Assembly (NCBI GenBank): GCA_963169475.1
Contig: CAUJFT010000164.1
Coordinates: 1-6,323, forward strand
Origin: Bacteroidota bacterium
Lineage (GTDB): Bacteria > Bacteroidota > Bacteroidia > J057
Direction of reading: 5' to 3'
Length of the DNA stretch: 6,323 nucleotides
In this document: in pieces, positions 1-6,291 of the stretch
How the letters are laid out: every line of letters begins with the position of its first letter
How positions within the stretch are numbered: position 1 is the stretch's first letter
Program-made: the position numbers and the translations under genes
Notes under the pieces: model-generated
Databases searched by the model: none
What the model saw: only the letters and a program-made list of their open reading frames with translations
What the model was told of the DNA's origin: nothing

Positions 1-603
1 GGACTAACTGCTTTCAAACATGTAGGGGTTTTTCCTGAACAAGCCGTCAATTGGAATTATATTTACGATACTACTATCCGCCTAAATCACCCAAAGGTAC
101 TTAATCTCTTTGCCTACACCGGAGGTGCTTCGCTCGCTGCAAGGGCGGCAGGGGCAGACGTTATCCATTGTGATGCCATTAAGCAAGTCATACATTGGGC
201 TAAGGGAAATATGGAACTAAGCAAGTTGGATAATATCAAATGGTTGTTAGAAGATGCCTTTACCTTTGTGAAGAGAGAGGCTAAAAGAGGAAACCTTTAT
301 CAAGGCATCATTCTTGACCCGCCCGCCTACGGACACGGACCCAAAGGAGAAAAATGGAAGTTAGAAGATATGATTAATGAACTAACGGAGGCAGTCGGAA
401 AAATTCTTGCTCCGCAAAATACTTTTTTGATTTTTAATAGCTACTCTCTTGGTTTTTCTCCACTCGTATTAGAAAATCTTATACTCACTCACTTTCAGGC
501 ACATTCTCCTAAAATAGAGTCCGGTGAGTTATTTTTTCAGGAAGAATCCGGGAAAAAATTACCTTTGGGTATTTTCGGACGATTTTCTAATATCCAAAAA
601 TAA
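1..603 (+). CDS. Class I SAM-dependent methyltransferase, RlmI-like (5' end cut off by window)
   Basis: The frame is open from base 1, so the N-terminus lies outside the window and only the last 200 residues are visible. An internal ATG at 211 is not the real start, because conserved family sequence precedes it (FKHVGVFPEQAVNW, visible residues 6-19). The SAM-binding motif I is VLNLFAYTGGASLAA (33-47), and the motif IV loop is LDPPAYGHGP (105-114) followed by KWKLE (118-122). These are hallmarks of the Rossmann domain of the RlmI-type family that methylates bases in 23S rRNA. The family member best matched is the shorter Bacteroidota form, which I believe lacks a PUA domain; that cannot be seen here. 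The catalytic domain looks intact and ends in GIFGRFSNIQK. The target base is not known from sequence; rRNA is inferred from the family. glpD follows after 74 bp on the same strand. Confidence 0.85.
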   Translation, partial: GLTAFKHVGVFPEQAVNWNYIYDTTIRLNHPKVLNLFAYTGGASLAARAAGADVIHCDAIKQVIHWAKGNMELSKLDNIKWLLEDAFTFVKREAKRGNLYQGIILDPPAYGHGPKGEKWKLEDMINELTEAVGKILAPQNTFLIFNSYSLGFSPLVLENLILTHFQAHSPKIESGELFFQEESGKKLPLGIFGRFSNIQK

Positions 604-677
604 ATCCTTTCTCTTTTCAAAATATACCAGAATCATCAAAACTAATTGATTACCATAAAAGAACGTTTCTATAAAAC

Positions 678-2351
678 ATGGATTTTTCCTCTCAAAATCG
701 AATTTCGTTTCTGAAAAAATTAGCAGAAGAACCGCTTGATCTTCTCATTGTAGGAGGGGGGATTACTGGTGCGGGAATCGCACTTGATGCCGCACTCAGA
801 GGCTGGAAAGTCGGACTGATTGAAAAAAAAGATTTTGCTTCCGGAACAAGCAGCCGTTCCACGAAACTGATTCACGGGGGGCTGCGCTACCTCAAACAGT
901 TTGAATTAAAGTTAGTACACGAGACGGGAACGGAGCGGGCTGTAATTCACCAAAATGCCCCACACTTGGTGAAGCCGGAAGATATGCTGTTGCCTATTGT
1001 GGAGGGAGGAACACTTGGAAAGGTGGGTACGGGGATTGCGCTTTGGGTTTATGATAAACTTGCAGGCGTAAAATCCGAAGAGGCTTTCGAGATGTTATCA
1101 ACGGAAGAAGTGGCAGAAGCAGAGCCTCTCTTGAAGAAAGACGGGCTAAAAGGAGGGGCTTTGTATACTGAATATAGGACTGATGATGCAAGGCTTACCC
1201 TTGAAACCATCAAAACCGCAGTAGAAAAAGGAGCAGTTTGTGTAAATTATACCGAAGCTATAGACTTTGAATACGAAAATGATAAAATCAGAACGGTCTT
1301 GGTAAAGGAAGTGTTTTCGGGTACAATTTTCAGAATAAATGCATCTGTAATCGTTAATGCTACCGGACCCTGGGTGGACACACTCCGGACCAAAGACCAT
1401 AGTCTCCACGAAAAACGGCTTCATCTTACCAAAGGGGTACATATAGTAGTTCCTTCCACAAGATTTCCCATACGTCAAGCACTTTACTTTGATGTACTCT
1501 CTGATGGCAGAATGATGTTTGCTATACCCAGAATGGATATAGTGTATATTGGTACTACAGATACCAATTACGAAGGAGATATGCACAATCCCGTGATTAC
1601 TGATTTGGATATTGAGTACATTCTCAAAGGGGTAAATGAGCTTTTTCCGTCCATAAATCTGAATGAAAAAGACATTCTTTCTACTTGGGCTGGATTGAGA
1701 CCACTAATCCATGAAGAAGGAAAATCCCCTTCCGAATTGTCCCGTAAAGATGAAATTTTTGAGTCTGAAAGTGGACTTATTTCTATTGCAGGCGGAAAGC
1801 TAACCGGGTATCGGAAAATGGCAGAACGAATTGCAGACCTTGTGGGTGAAAAGTTATTAAAACAGGGACTAATTCCTGAAATACCTCCTTGTATTACTGA
1901 TAAGCAAATTCTGAATGGAGGGGATTTTGATAAAGAAGAAGCTACTTTTCAGTTTTCTCAAAGAATGTATTCCACCTTTGGTAAGATAACCCCTCCCTTA
2001 AAATCAATCGTTACGCTCACTCATTTATACGGAACACAAACAGAGATTATTCTTAATCACGCTTTAAAGTACAAAGAAGAAGGAAAAACAGATGAGATTG
2101 CGCTTCTTTATGGAGAGCTTCTCTTTTGCCTCGAAAAAGAAATGGTTGTAAAGCTGGAAGATTTTTTTATTCGACGAAGTGGAAGACTCTATTTTGAAAG
2201 AACAAAAATCCCTTTGATTCTCCCCGATGTATTGTTTTTTTTCATGGAGTATTTCCATTGGGACGAAGCAACATTAAAGGCAGCACACACTGAATGGGAA
2301 AGCATCTTCTCACAGTCATTGATTTGGGCAAAAACTGCTAATAAAGAGTAA
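678..2351 (+). CDS. glpD: FAD-dependent glycerol-3-phosphate dehydrogenase
   Basis: A 557-residue protein that oxidises sn-glycerol-3-phosphate to dihydroxyacetone phosphate at the inner face of the cytoplasmic membrane and passes electrons via FAD to quinone. The N-terminal FAD site is clear: GGGITGAG (26-33), the ribose-binding acidic end EKKDFASGTSSRSTK (49-63) and HGGLRYL (66-72). Further family blocks are NATGPWVD (227-234), GTTDT (292-296), TWAGLRPL (336-343) and AGGKLTGYRKMAERIAD (371-387). The C-terminal cap domain has LEDFFIRRSGR (493-503). Length fits the family and no key block is missing. The ATG at 678 gives an N-terminus about 25 residues ahead of the dinucleotide fold, as expected; no Shine-Dalgarno is visible, which is usual in Bacteroidota. 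No glpK or glpF is seen in the window. No clear promoter is visible in the 74-bp gap upstream, so it may be read through from the methyltransferase. Confidence 0.96.
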   Translation: MDFSSQNRISFLKKLAEEPLDLLIVGGGITGAGIALDAALRGWKVGLIEKKDFASGTSSRSTKLIHGGLRYLKQFELKLVHETGTERAVIHQNAPHLVKPEDMLLPIVEGGTLGKVGTGIALWVYDKLAGVKSEEAFEMLSTEEVAEAEPLLKKDGLKGGALYTEYRTDDARLTLETIKTAVEKGAVCVNYTEAIDFEYENDKIRTVLVKEVFSGTIFRINASVIVNATGPWVDTLRTKDHSLHEKRLHLTKGVHIVVPSTRFPIRQALYFDVLSDGRMMFAIPRMDIVYIGTTDTNYEGDMHNPVITDLDIEYILKGVNELFPSINLNEKDILSTWAGLRPLIHEEGKSPSELSRKDEIFESESGLISIAGGKLTGYRKMAERIADLVGEKLLKQGLIPEIPPCITDKQILNGGDFDKEEATFQFSQRMYSTFGKITPPLKSIVTLTHLYGTQTEIILNHALKYKEEGKTDEIALLYGELLFCLEKEMVVKLEDFFIRRSGRLYFERTKIPLILPDVLFFFMEYFHWDEATLKAAHTEWESIFSQSLIWAKTANKE

Positions 2352-2412
2352 TGCTACTTAAAAATGACTACATTAGGGTGATATACGAATAGTTTTTTAA
2401 AATTAAGTAGCA
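2352..2412. repeat. 10-bp perfect inverted repeat directly after glpD
   Basis: TGCTACTTAA (2352-2361) is matched exactly by TTAAGTAGCA (2403-2412), with a 41-nt spacer that contains a T-rich run. The first arm begins at the base after the glpD stop codon. It may form the 3' end structure of the glpD transcript. It does not look like a classic intrinsic terminator because no T-tract follows the second arm. Confidence 0.35.
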
Positions 2413-2533
2413 AGTCGAATGTATCTTGTATTAAATTTAGCCTAAAATAAGCGTTAAACAATTGATTACCAGCAATGATTTCAATTTATACAATATAAAC
2501 TAATTATGCGCAGGCACTTAACCTTTTATAAAT

Positions 2534-2541
2534 TATCTTTG
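2534..2541 (+). promoter_or_regulatory. Bacteroidota -7 promoter element for the YD-repeat gene
   Basis: TATCTTTG matches the Bacteroidota -7 consensus TAnnTTTG. It lies 29 bp before the ATG at 2571, giving an inferred leader of about 20-25 nt. No good -33 TTTG box is visible at the usual distance, so the assignment rests on the -7 box and its position. Confidence 0.5.
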
Positions 2542-2570
2542 TAACGTTCCCTATCCAAACCGAATTTTAT

Positions 2571-3347
2571 ATGAACATTTTTATCAAATTACTCTTGTTA
2601 TGTATTTTTATGCCCTCCTTATTGTTCGGGCAATTTTACTCGGTAAGAAGGGGCAATTTTCAAGCAGAATTAGAGATTCAGAAACGTTACAAAAAAGCAA
2701 AAGTACTGACTTGTAAAATTTATGAAGGGAGAGGGGCAGAGAATCCCACGCTTCTTAAGATTGACAAGTTTGATAGTGAAGGCAGGATAAGCAATAGTAT
2801 TTATTTAGAACAAAATGATGAAATAGGAGGAATAGATACCACAATTACCCTTTACAAATATGATGATAAGGGGCGAATGTCCGGTTATAGTATTGGAAGT
2901 GGGGCAGCAGATGAATTATCCGCAGGTTTTGTCTATAATGATAAAGATGAATTGACTTACCAAGGGGTTGCTTCGGCGGAAGCACGAGAATTTACCTTTG
3001 AGTATGAAAAGAATCTATTAATGAAAGAAATAGGATACGGGGCAATTCCGCTAAAAGGAGACGGAAGCCCCGATTGGACTGTTTTTGAAACCACTACCTA
3101 CATCTATAATGAACAAAGGCAAAGGGTACAAGTGCAGTTTAGTTTTCTGGGAAGTATCAGCTATACCACACGCTTAGAATACGATGAGAATCAAAACCTA
3201 ATTCATGAGAAACAATGGCATGGAGAAGAGGAGGGAGAACCCCAAAAGACAATAACCTATAGCTACAACCACAATGGATTACTTATTGCGATACAAGATA
3301 CAGAAGGCATGACCAATACTTATGAATATACTTACAGTGATGAGTAG
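2571..3347 (+). CDS. Secreted YD-repeat protein of unknown function
   Basis: The 258-residue product starts with a signal peptide: a short N-region with Lys6, a hydrophobic stretch LLLLCIFMPSLLF (7-19) and a likely cleavage before Gln21. There is no lipobox cysteine at the cleavage site, so a periplasmic, outer-membrane or released protein is inferred. The mature part consists of degenerate repeats of the form aromatic-x-Y-[DN]-x-x-G-x-[LMI], seen near residues 66 (KFDSEGRI), 95 (YKYDDKGRM), 120 (FVYNDKDEL), 143 (FEYEKNLL), 177 (YIYNEQRQR), 202 (LEYDENQNL) and 230 (YSYNHNGLL). It ends in YEYTYSDE, like the first strand of another repeat. YD/RHS-type repeats form beta-hairpin ribbons that often bind carbohydrate or build toxin shells. 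This copy is small, has no toxin or core domain, and resembles the stand-alone repeat proteins common in Bacteroidota. Ligand and role are unknown. It has its own promoter-like element and is convergent with atpG. Confidence 0.85.
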   Translation: MNIFIKLLLLCIFMPSLLFGQFYSVRRGNFQAELEIQKRYKKAKVLTCKIYEGRGAENPTLLKIDKFDSEGRISNSIYLEQNDEIGGIDTTITLYKYDDKGRMSGYSIGSGAADELSAGFVYNDKDELTYQGVASAEAREFTFEYEKNLLMKEIGYGAIPLKGDGSPDWTVFETTTYIYNEQRQRVQVQFSFLGSISYTTRLEYDENQNLIHEKQWHGEEEGEPQKTITYSYNHNGLLIAIQDTEGMTNTYEYTYSDE

Positions 3348-3421
3348 AATGTTTTCTCTTTGAAAGGTCAATAAAGAGATAAGCAGTCTGGAATATTTGC
3401 TTTATACCGCTTATATAAAGA

Positions 3422-3448
3422 AAAAGGTGGGAGTTTTTCCCACCTTTT
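3422..3448. terminator. Intrinsic terminator shared by convergent genes
   Basis: A perfect 11-bp stem, AAAAGGTGGGA (3422-3432) with TCCCACCTTTT (3438-3448), closes a 5-nt loop. Read on the - strand, the stem is followed by a good T-tract (TTTTTCTTT), so it is an efficient terminator for atpG. Read on the + strand, only four T are available, so termination of the YD-repeat gene is likely weaker. It sits in the 119-bp gap between the two convergent stop codons. Confidence 0.88.
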
Positions 3449-3466
3449 AGAAAATTATATGTACTT

Positions 3467-4363
3467 TTAGGCATTCGCCAAGGCATCAGCACCTCCCGCA
3501 ATTTCGAGAATTTCCTTGGTGATGGCTGCCTGACGGGCTTTGTTGTATTTGAGTTTTAACTCTTTCAGTAGCGCGTTTCCGTTTTCGGTAGCCTGGTCCA
3601 TCGCTACCATTCTAGACCCTTGCTCGGAGGCATTAGATTCAAGCACAGACCTATATAGGCGGATACGTAATGAGTTAGGTATCAAATCTGCCAGAATTTT
3701 TTCACGTCCGGGTTCAAAGATATAATCTGCATTTGTGTTATTTTGGGATACCGTTTCGCCTTTTTCAAGCACAAGCGGAAGGAAAGGCTCTGCAATCCTA
3801 TTTTGAGACATTACATTTTTAAACTCATTATACATTATCACTACTTTATCCCATTCTCCAGACAAGAAGCCGTTAAATATCCGCTCCGTAACCGTATTTA
3901 CTACCTCAAAACTAAGTTTAGAAAGTACATCGTAGCTCTTTCCATCTACAATTTTAACATCTCTTTTGGAGAAAAAATCATATCCTTTTTTTCCAACACA
4001 AAGTGCGTGAAGGTTTCCGGACTCTTTATAGGAGGCAAAATTAGCTTGAATATACTGATTGACAAATCTGAAAAGATTAGCATTAAACGGACCGCAGAGA
4101 CCACGATTAGAAGTTACGATTACCAAAAGGACGTTTTTTACAGGACGCTCAACCACTAACTTACTTGGAATATCTTCTACGTTCAAAGCAGAGACGACAT
4201 TACCAATAATCTCTTTCATCTTTGCAGCATAAGGGCGAAGTTGAATCATTCTATCTGTAGCTTTACGCAACTTAGCGGCCGCTACCATTTTCATCGCTTT
4301 CGTTACTTGCTGGGTGTTTTGAACGGTTTTGATACGACCTCTAATTTCCTTTAAATTTGCCAT
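3467..4363 (-). CDS. atpG: F1F0 ATP synthase gamma subunit
   Basis: A 298-residue protein forming the central rotor shaft of the F1 sector, which couples proton or sodium flow to ATP synthesis at the cytoplasmic membrane. The N-terminal coiled-coil helix has the family start MANLKEIRGRIKTVQNTQQV and MKMVAAAKLRKA (24-35). The central Rossmann-like domain has VTSNRGLCGPFNANL (83-97). The C-terminal helix carries SEQGSRMVAMDQATENG (246-262) and the signature ITKEILEIAGGADA (281-294), which fits the gamma pattern [IV]-T-x-E-x2-[DE]-x3-G-A. Length is normal and the reading frame intact. The start is the conserved MANLKEI; the -7 element lies 39 bp upstream of it. The unusual point is the neighbourhood: atpG normally follows atpA, but here the gene upstream on the same strand is ribE, and no other atp gene is present on either side within the window. 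Confidence 0.97.
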   Translation of the reverse strand: MANLKEIRGRIKTVQNTQQVTKAMKMVAAAKLRKATDRMIQLRPYAAKMKEIIGNVVSALNVEDIPSKLVVERPVKNVLLVIVTSNRGLCGPFNANLFRFVNQYIQANFASYKESGNLHALCVGKKGYDFFSKRDVKIVDGKSYDVLSKLSFEVVNTVTERIFNGFLSGEWDKVVIMYNEFKNVMSQNRIAEPFLPLVLEKGETVSQNNTNADYIFEPGREKILADLIPNSLRIRLYRSVLESNASEQGSRMVAMDQATENGNALLKELKLKYNKARQAAITKEILEIAGGADALANA

Positions 4364-4402
4364 ATTTTACGATTTAGCAGTATATTCTTTGTTTTTCGGG
4401 CG

Positions 4403-4410
4403 CAAAATTA
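4403..4410 (-). promoter_or_regulatory. Bacteroidota -7 promoter element for atpG
   Basis: On the - strand the sequence is GTTGTAATTTTGC, containing TAATTTTG, an exact match to TAnnTTTG. It lies 39 bp upstream of the atpG ATG, so the inferred leader is roughly 30-35 nt. It sits in the 130-bp gap after ribE, which supports atpG having its own promoter. A -33 TTTG is not obvious. Confidence 0.6.
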
Positions 4411-4493
4411 CAACTTTTTTTGATTTTATGATGGTTTTATTATAAATATTTGTTGATTTAGCTGCGCACATCTCACCAAACATTTTTATAGGC

Positions 4494-5105
4494 TTATTTT
4501 TTCTCTTGTAATTGTCTGAACCGCATCAAGTACTTACCCAAAATATCAAACTCTAAATTAACGGCATCTCCTATCTTCAGCGACCGAAATCCCGTATGCT
4601 CAAAAGTATAGGGAATAATGGTAACACTAAACGTTGATACGTTTGCATTTACTATGGTGAGGCTTACTCCGTTTATCGTGATAGAACCTTTATCTACAAG
4701 TAAGGGCGCAAATTCCGTATTAAATTCAAACAAAAATATCCATGAACCACCTCTTTCTGTAATGTCCTTTACAATACCAATTGTGTCCACATGTCCTTGT
4801 ACAAAATGTCCATCTAAGCGACTATTCATTTTTAAGCACAATTCTGTATTGACAAATTTCCCCGCTTCCCAATACCTTAAATCTGTTTTGGAAAGAGTCT
4901 CCTCTACAGCAACTACCTCATATATCGTGCCATTTTTATCCTGACTCTGTATAGACGAAACCGTTAAACACACCCCATTATGGGCGATGCTTTGGTCCAC
5001 TCTGATAGGCTCTTCAAAAATACAACTAAATACAAAAACCCTATTTTCACCTTCTTGCTTAACCGCTTTGACCTCTGCTAATTGTGTAATAATCCCTGTA
5101 AACAT
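4494..5105 (-). CDS. ribE: Riboflavin synthase alpha chain
   Basis: A 203-residue cytoplasmic enzyme that converts two molecules of 6,7-dimethyl-8-ribityllumazine into riboflavin plus a pyrimidinedione, the last step of riboflavin synthesis. It has the two tandem lumazine-binding barrels of the family. The first runs from MFTGII through AHNGVCLTV (41-49) and ETLSKTDL (69-76). The second runs from NSRLDGHFVQGHVDTIG (94-110) through NGVSLT (145-150) and IPYTFEHTGF (164-173). Residues corresponding to the known active-site positions are present: Phe2, Cys46, Ser148 and Asp187. The start is fixed by the family-invariant MFTGI. The gene is alone: ribD, ribA/B and ribH are not in the window, and no FMN riboswitch consensus is visible upstream. 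The alternative symbol ribC is used in some genomes. Confidence 0.96.
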   Translation of the reverse strand: MFTGIITQLAEVKAVKQEGENRVFVFSCIFEEPIRVDQSIAHNGVCLTVSSIQSQDKNGTIYEVVAVEETLSKTDLRYWEAGKFVNTELCLKMNSRLDGHFVQGHVDTIGIVKDITERGGSWIFLFEFNTEFAPLLVDKGSITINGVSLTIVNANVSTFSVTIIPYTFEHTGFRSLKIGDAVNLEFDILGKYLMRFRQLQEKK

Positions 5106-5132
5106 TCCATTTAAATTGTAAGTAGAAAATCA

Positions 5133-5186
5133 TTTCTCTTTTTCCCGTAGTTCTCATGTGTGTATGATTCCCTAAGAAAAGAGAAA
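5133..5186. repeat. 10-bp inverted repeat in the probable ribE leader
   Basis: TTTCTCTTTT (5133-5142) is matched exactly by AAAAGAGAAA (5177-5186), with 34 nt between. If transcription starts near 5195, both arms fall in the ribE leader and could form a weak, A/T-rich stem. It does not resemble the FMN riboswitch. A role is not shown. Confidence 0.3.
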
Positions 5187-5200
5187 ACCCAATAGATATC

Positions 5201-5208
5201 CAAAGCTA
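5201..5208 (-). promoter_or_regulatory. Candidate -7 promoter element for ribE
   Basis: The - strand reads TAGCTTTG, an exact match to TAnnTTTG, about 96 bp upstream of the ribE ATG. No -33 TTTG is visible at the usual spacing. It is the only such match found between ribE and 5300, so it is the best available candidate, with an inferred leader of about 90 nt. Confidence 0.4.
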
Positions 5209-5274
5209 ATAACTAATTAAAAAGAGGGTTGTTTTATAGTGATTTTGGGTAGAAGTTGATTTTACTATATTAAC

Positions 5275-5288
5275 GGGGCATCTGCCCC
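5275..5288. repeat. Short GC hairpin
   Basis: GGGGC (5275-5279) and GCCCC (5284-5288) enclose the loop ATCT. This GC block stands out in very AT-rich surroundings. No T-tract follows on the + strand (next bases TCCAATAG). It may be the stem of a non-coding transcript or a protein-binding palindrome; the function is unknown. No gene is recognisable between 5106 and 5507. Confidence 0.35.
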
Positions 5289-5310
5289 TCCAATAGTGAG
5301 TGGTTATGTA

Positions 5311-5360
5311 ATAAAATTACGCTACTCAACTTTTTTTGAAAGGGAAAAGCGTAATTTTAT
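5311..5360. repeat. Perfect 13-bp inverted repeat
   Basis: ATAAAATTACGCT (5311-5323) and AGCGTAATTTTAT (5348-5360) are exact reverse complements separated by 24 nt that include a T7 run. A 13-bp match at such close range is unlikely by chance. The surrounding frame (5260-5373, no ATG) is open for 38 codons but matches nothing I recognise. It could be a stem of a transcript, a binding site for a dimeric regulator, or a remnant of a small repeat element. Confidence 0.6.
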
Positions 5361-5507
5361 CGTAAGCAGTAAATAGTTAAAAATAATTCACAAATAATAA
5401 GGCTAAATAGCTAATAGTCAAAAGTTTAACTAATAATTATTTTCTTAGTTTTTTACTCACCCGTACTTAAAAAAACAAACCACTATCATTGGGTTTTATG
5501 GCTATAA

Positions 5508-5543
5508 TCAAGTGAATACTCCTGATAGGAAGTATTCACTTGA
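5508..5543. repeat. Strong 13-bp hairpin (16 bp with one bulge)
   Basis: TCAAGTGAATACT (5508-5520) is exactly complementary to AGTATTCACTTGA (5531-5543). Inside it, CCT (5521-5523) pairs with AGG (5527-5529) around a GAT loop, leaving A5530 as a bulge. This is the most stable-looking fold in the intergenic region. No T-tract follows on either strand, so it is not a typical intrinsic terminator. It overlaps the start of the possible LytTR remnant. Confidence 0.7.
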
Positions 5544-5774
5544 GGCGGTCCTTTAAGTGGAAACTGTGTGAGGTTTCGTAGCCGCTCAACATGAAACCAA
5601 CGAACAAATAAAATGCAGGGCAGAGTACAATAAAATACATTTTGAAGATGATTCAAGCCTCTCATAAATTTGGATAAACACTTTGGAATAAACGCAAAAG
5701 TATTTATTGGGGTAGGAATAGTACTTGGTAAGTAGTATGAAGCAAATGCTTTTCGTCTCCAAAACCATAAATGA
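5509..5774 (+). pseudogene. Possible decayed LytTR DNA-binding domain protein
   Basis: No intact ORF exists here, but pieces of protein-like sequence can be read. In the frame of 5509, codons up to 5664 read through two stops (TAA 5554, TGA 5569) into GFVAAQHETNEQIKC and RAEYNKIHFEDDSSLS, then stop at 5665. This resembles the first strands of LytTR domains, whose typical form in Bacteroidota is like EIIRCEAxxNYTKIHFEDG. The +2 frame from 5652 continues with FKPLINLDKHFG and NAKVFIGVGIVLGK, a TAG at 5733, and YEANAFRLQNHK up to a TGA at 5772. The expected domain core after that point is a helix followed by F-x-R-[VI]-H, which is only loosely echoed. I infer a regulator gene broken by one frame change and three internal stops before its end. 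The match was made by eye and is tentative. It could also be chance reading in AT-rich DNA. Confidence 0.35.
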
Positions 5775-5983
5775 TTGATAATAATGAAATTAAAAAAAAT
5801 AATACCGCAAATTAATTACTAATAACCACTTACTTATTCCACCACTATCAAACAAAATACTTTCCGTATTAATAGTAATTTCGTAGCAAAATAACTATGT
5901 ATTTTATCATAAGCTCCCAGTATTCCTTAAAAAGAAAAACAAAAAAGTTTTAAAAAAAAATAATTTGTTTTGTGGAAATTGCT

Positions 5984-5991
5984 TAACTTTG
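5984..5991 (+). promoter_or_regulatory. Isolated Bacteroidota-type promoter motif
   Basis: TAACTTTG matches TAnnTTTG exactly. A TTTG lies at 5964-5967, 16 bp upstream, slightly closer than the usual 19-21 bp for a -33 box. An A-rich tract precedes it (5941-5960). It points away from ribE towards the right edge. No gene starts within 300 bp, so it would make a long leader or a small RNA. Confidence 0.4.
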
Positions 5992-6291
5992 GGCTTCTAT
6001 TAACTATCTAATCATAAAGTTCATATTCACGAATAACGATATTGTATCTAAAAAAGGAATTCAGAAAATTTTTTTTCTTGAAATGGGAATCACCCTCGTT
6101 TTAGTAGCCAAATTGATTTTTTCCCCTTCCGAAAATTATGTAAGTTTTACATAAGAAAAAGCGATTTTGGGGATAATAAAAGAAGATTAGCTCACCGAAA
6201 AACCATCGCGAGCGGGTATGTTATAACAACATTAAAAACATATTTATGTAGTTTTATTCCCGTAACCGAATTAAAATAATCAACAAAATGA

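Noticed and set aside
560..567. TACCTTTG, an exact TAnnTTTG match, as a glpD promoter.
   Set aside because: It lies inside the methyltransferase coding sequence and encodes the end of KLPLG. No -33 box accompanies it, and such matches also occur by chance inside genes.
994..1586. Two ORFs on the - strand opposite glpD (65 and 146 codons).
   Set aside because: They are shadows of a well-supported glpD frame. Their sequences are low in charged residues and rich in H, Y, S and C, with no recognisable domain.
644..2471. 12-bp direct repeat AATTGATTACCA at 644-655 and 2460-2471, upstream of two start codons, looked like a shared operator.
   Set aside because: One chance 12-mer repeat is expected in an AT-rich window of this size, and the distances to the start codons differ (22 and 99 bp).
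3400..3420. CTTTATA/TATAAAG 7-bp inverted repeat as a second terminator for the YD-repeat gene.
   Set aside because: The stem is all A/T except one pair and lacks a T-tract. The adjacent GC-containing hairpin at 3422-3448 is a far better terminator.
3743..4159. 138-codon + strand ORF opposite atpG.
   Set aside because: It lies entirely within the conserved atpG coding sequence and looks like no known family.
4618..4944. 108-codon + strand ORF opposite ribE.
   Set aside because: It is fully contained in ribE on the other strand, and ribE has all family motifs.
5106..5200. FMN riboswitch upstream of ribE.
   Set aside because: The conserved RFN core sequences are not present on the - strand between the candidate promoter and the ribE start.
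5586..5768. 60-codon - strand ORF in the gene-free region.
   Set aside because: The composition is rich in Y, S, C, I and F with no recognisable motif. The opposite strand gives the more protein-like LytTR reading, of which this is probably the shadow.
5209..5860. A possible MITE with near-matching ends: TTGTTTTATAGTGAT (about 5229) against the complement of ACCACTATCAAACAA (5841-5855).
   Set aside because: Only 13 of 15 bases match, the match does not extend, no target duplication is visible, and another copy of ACCACTATCA lies inside at 5479, so the ends are not well defined.
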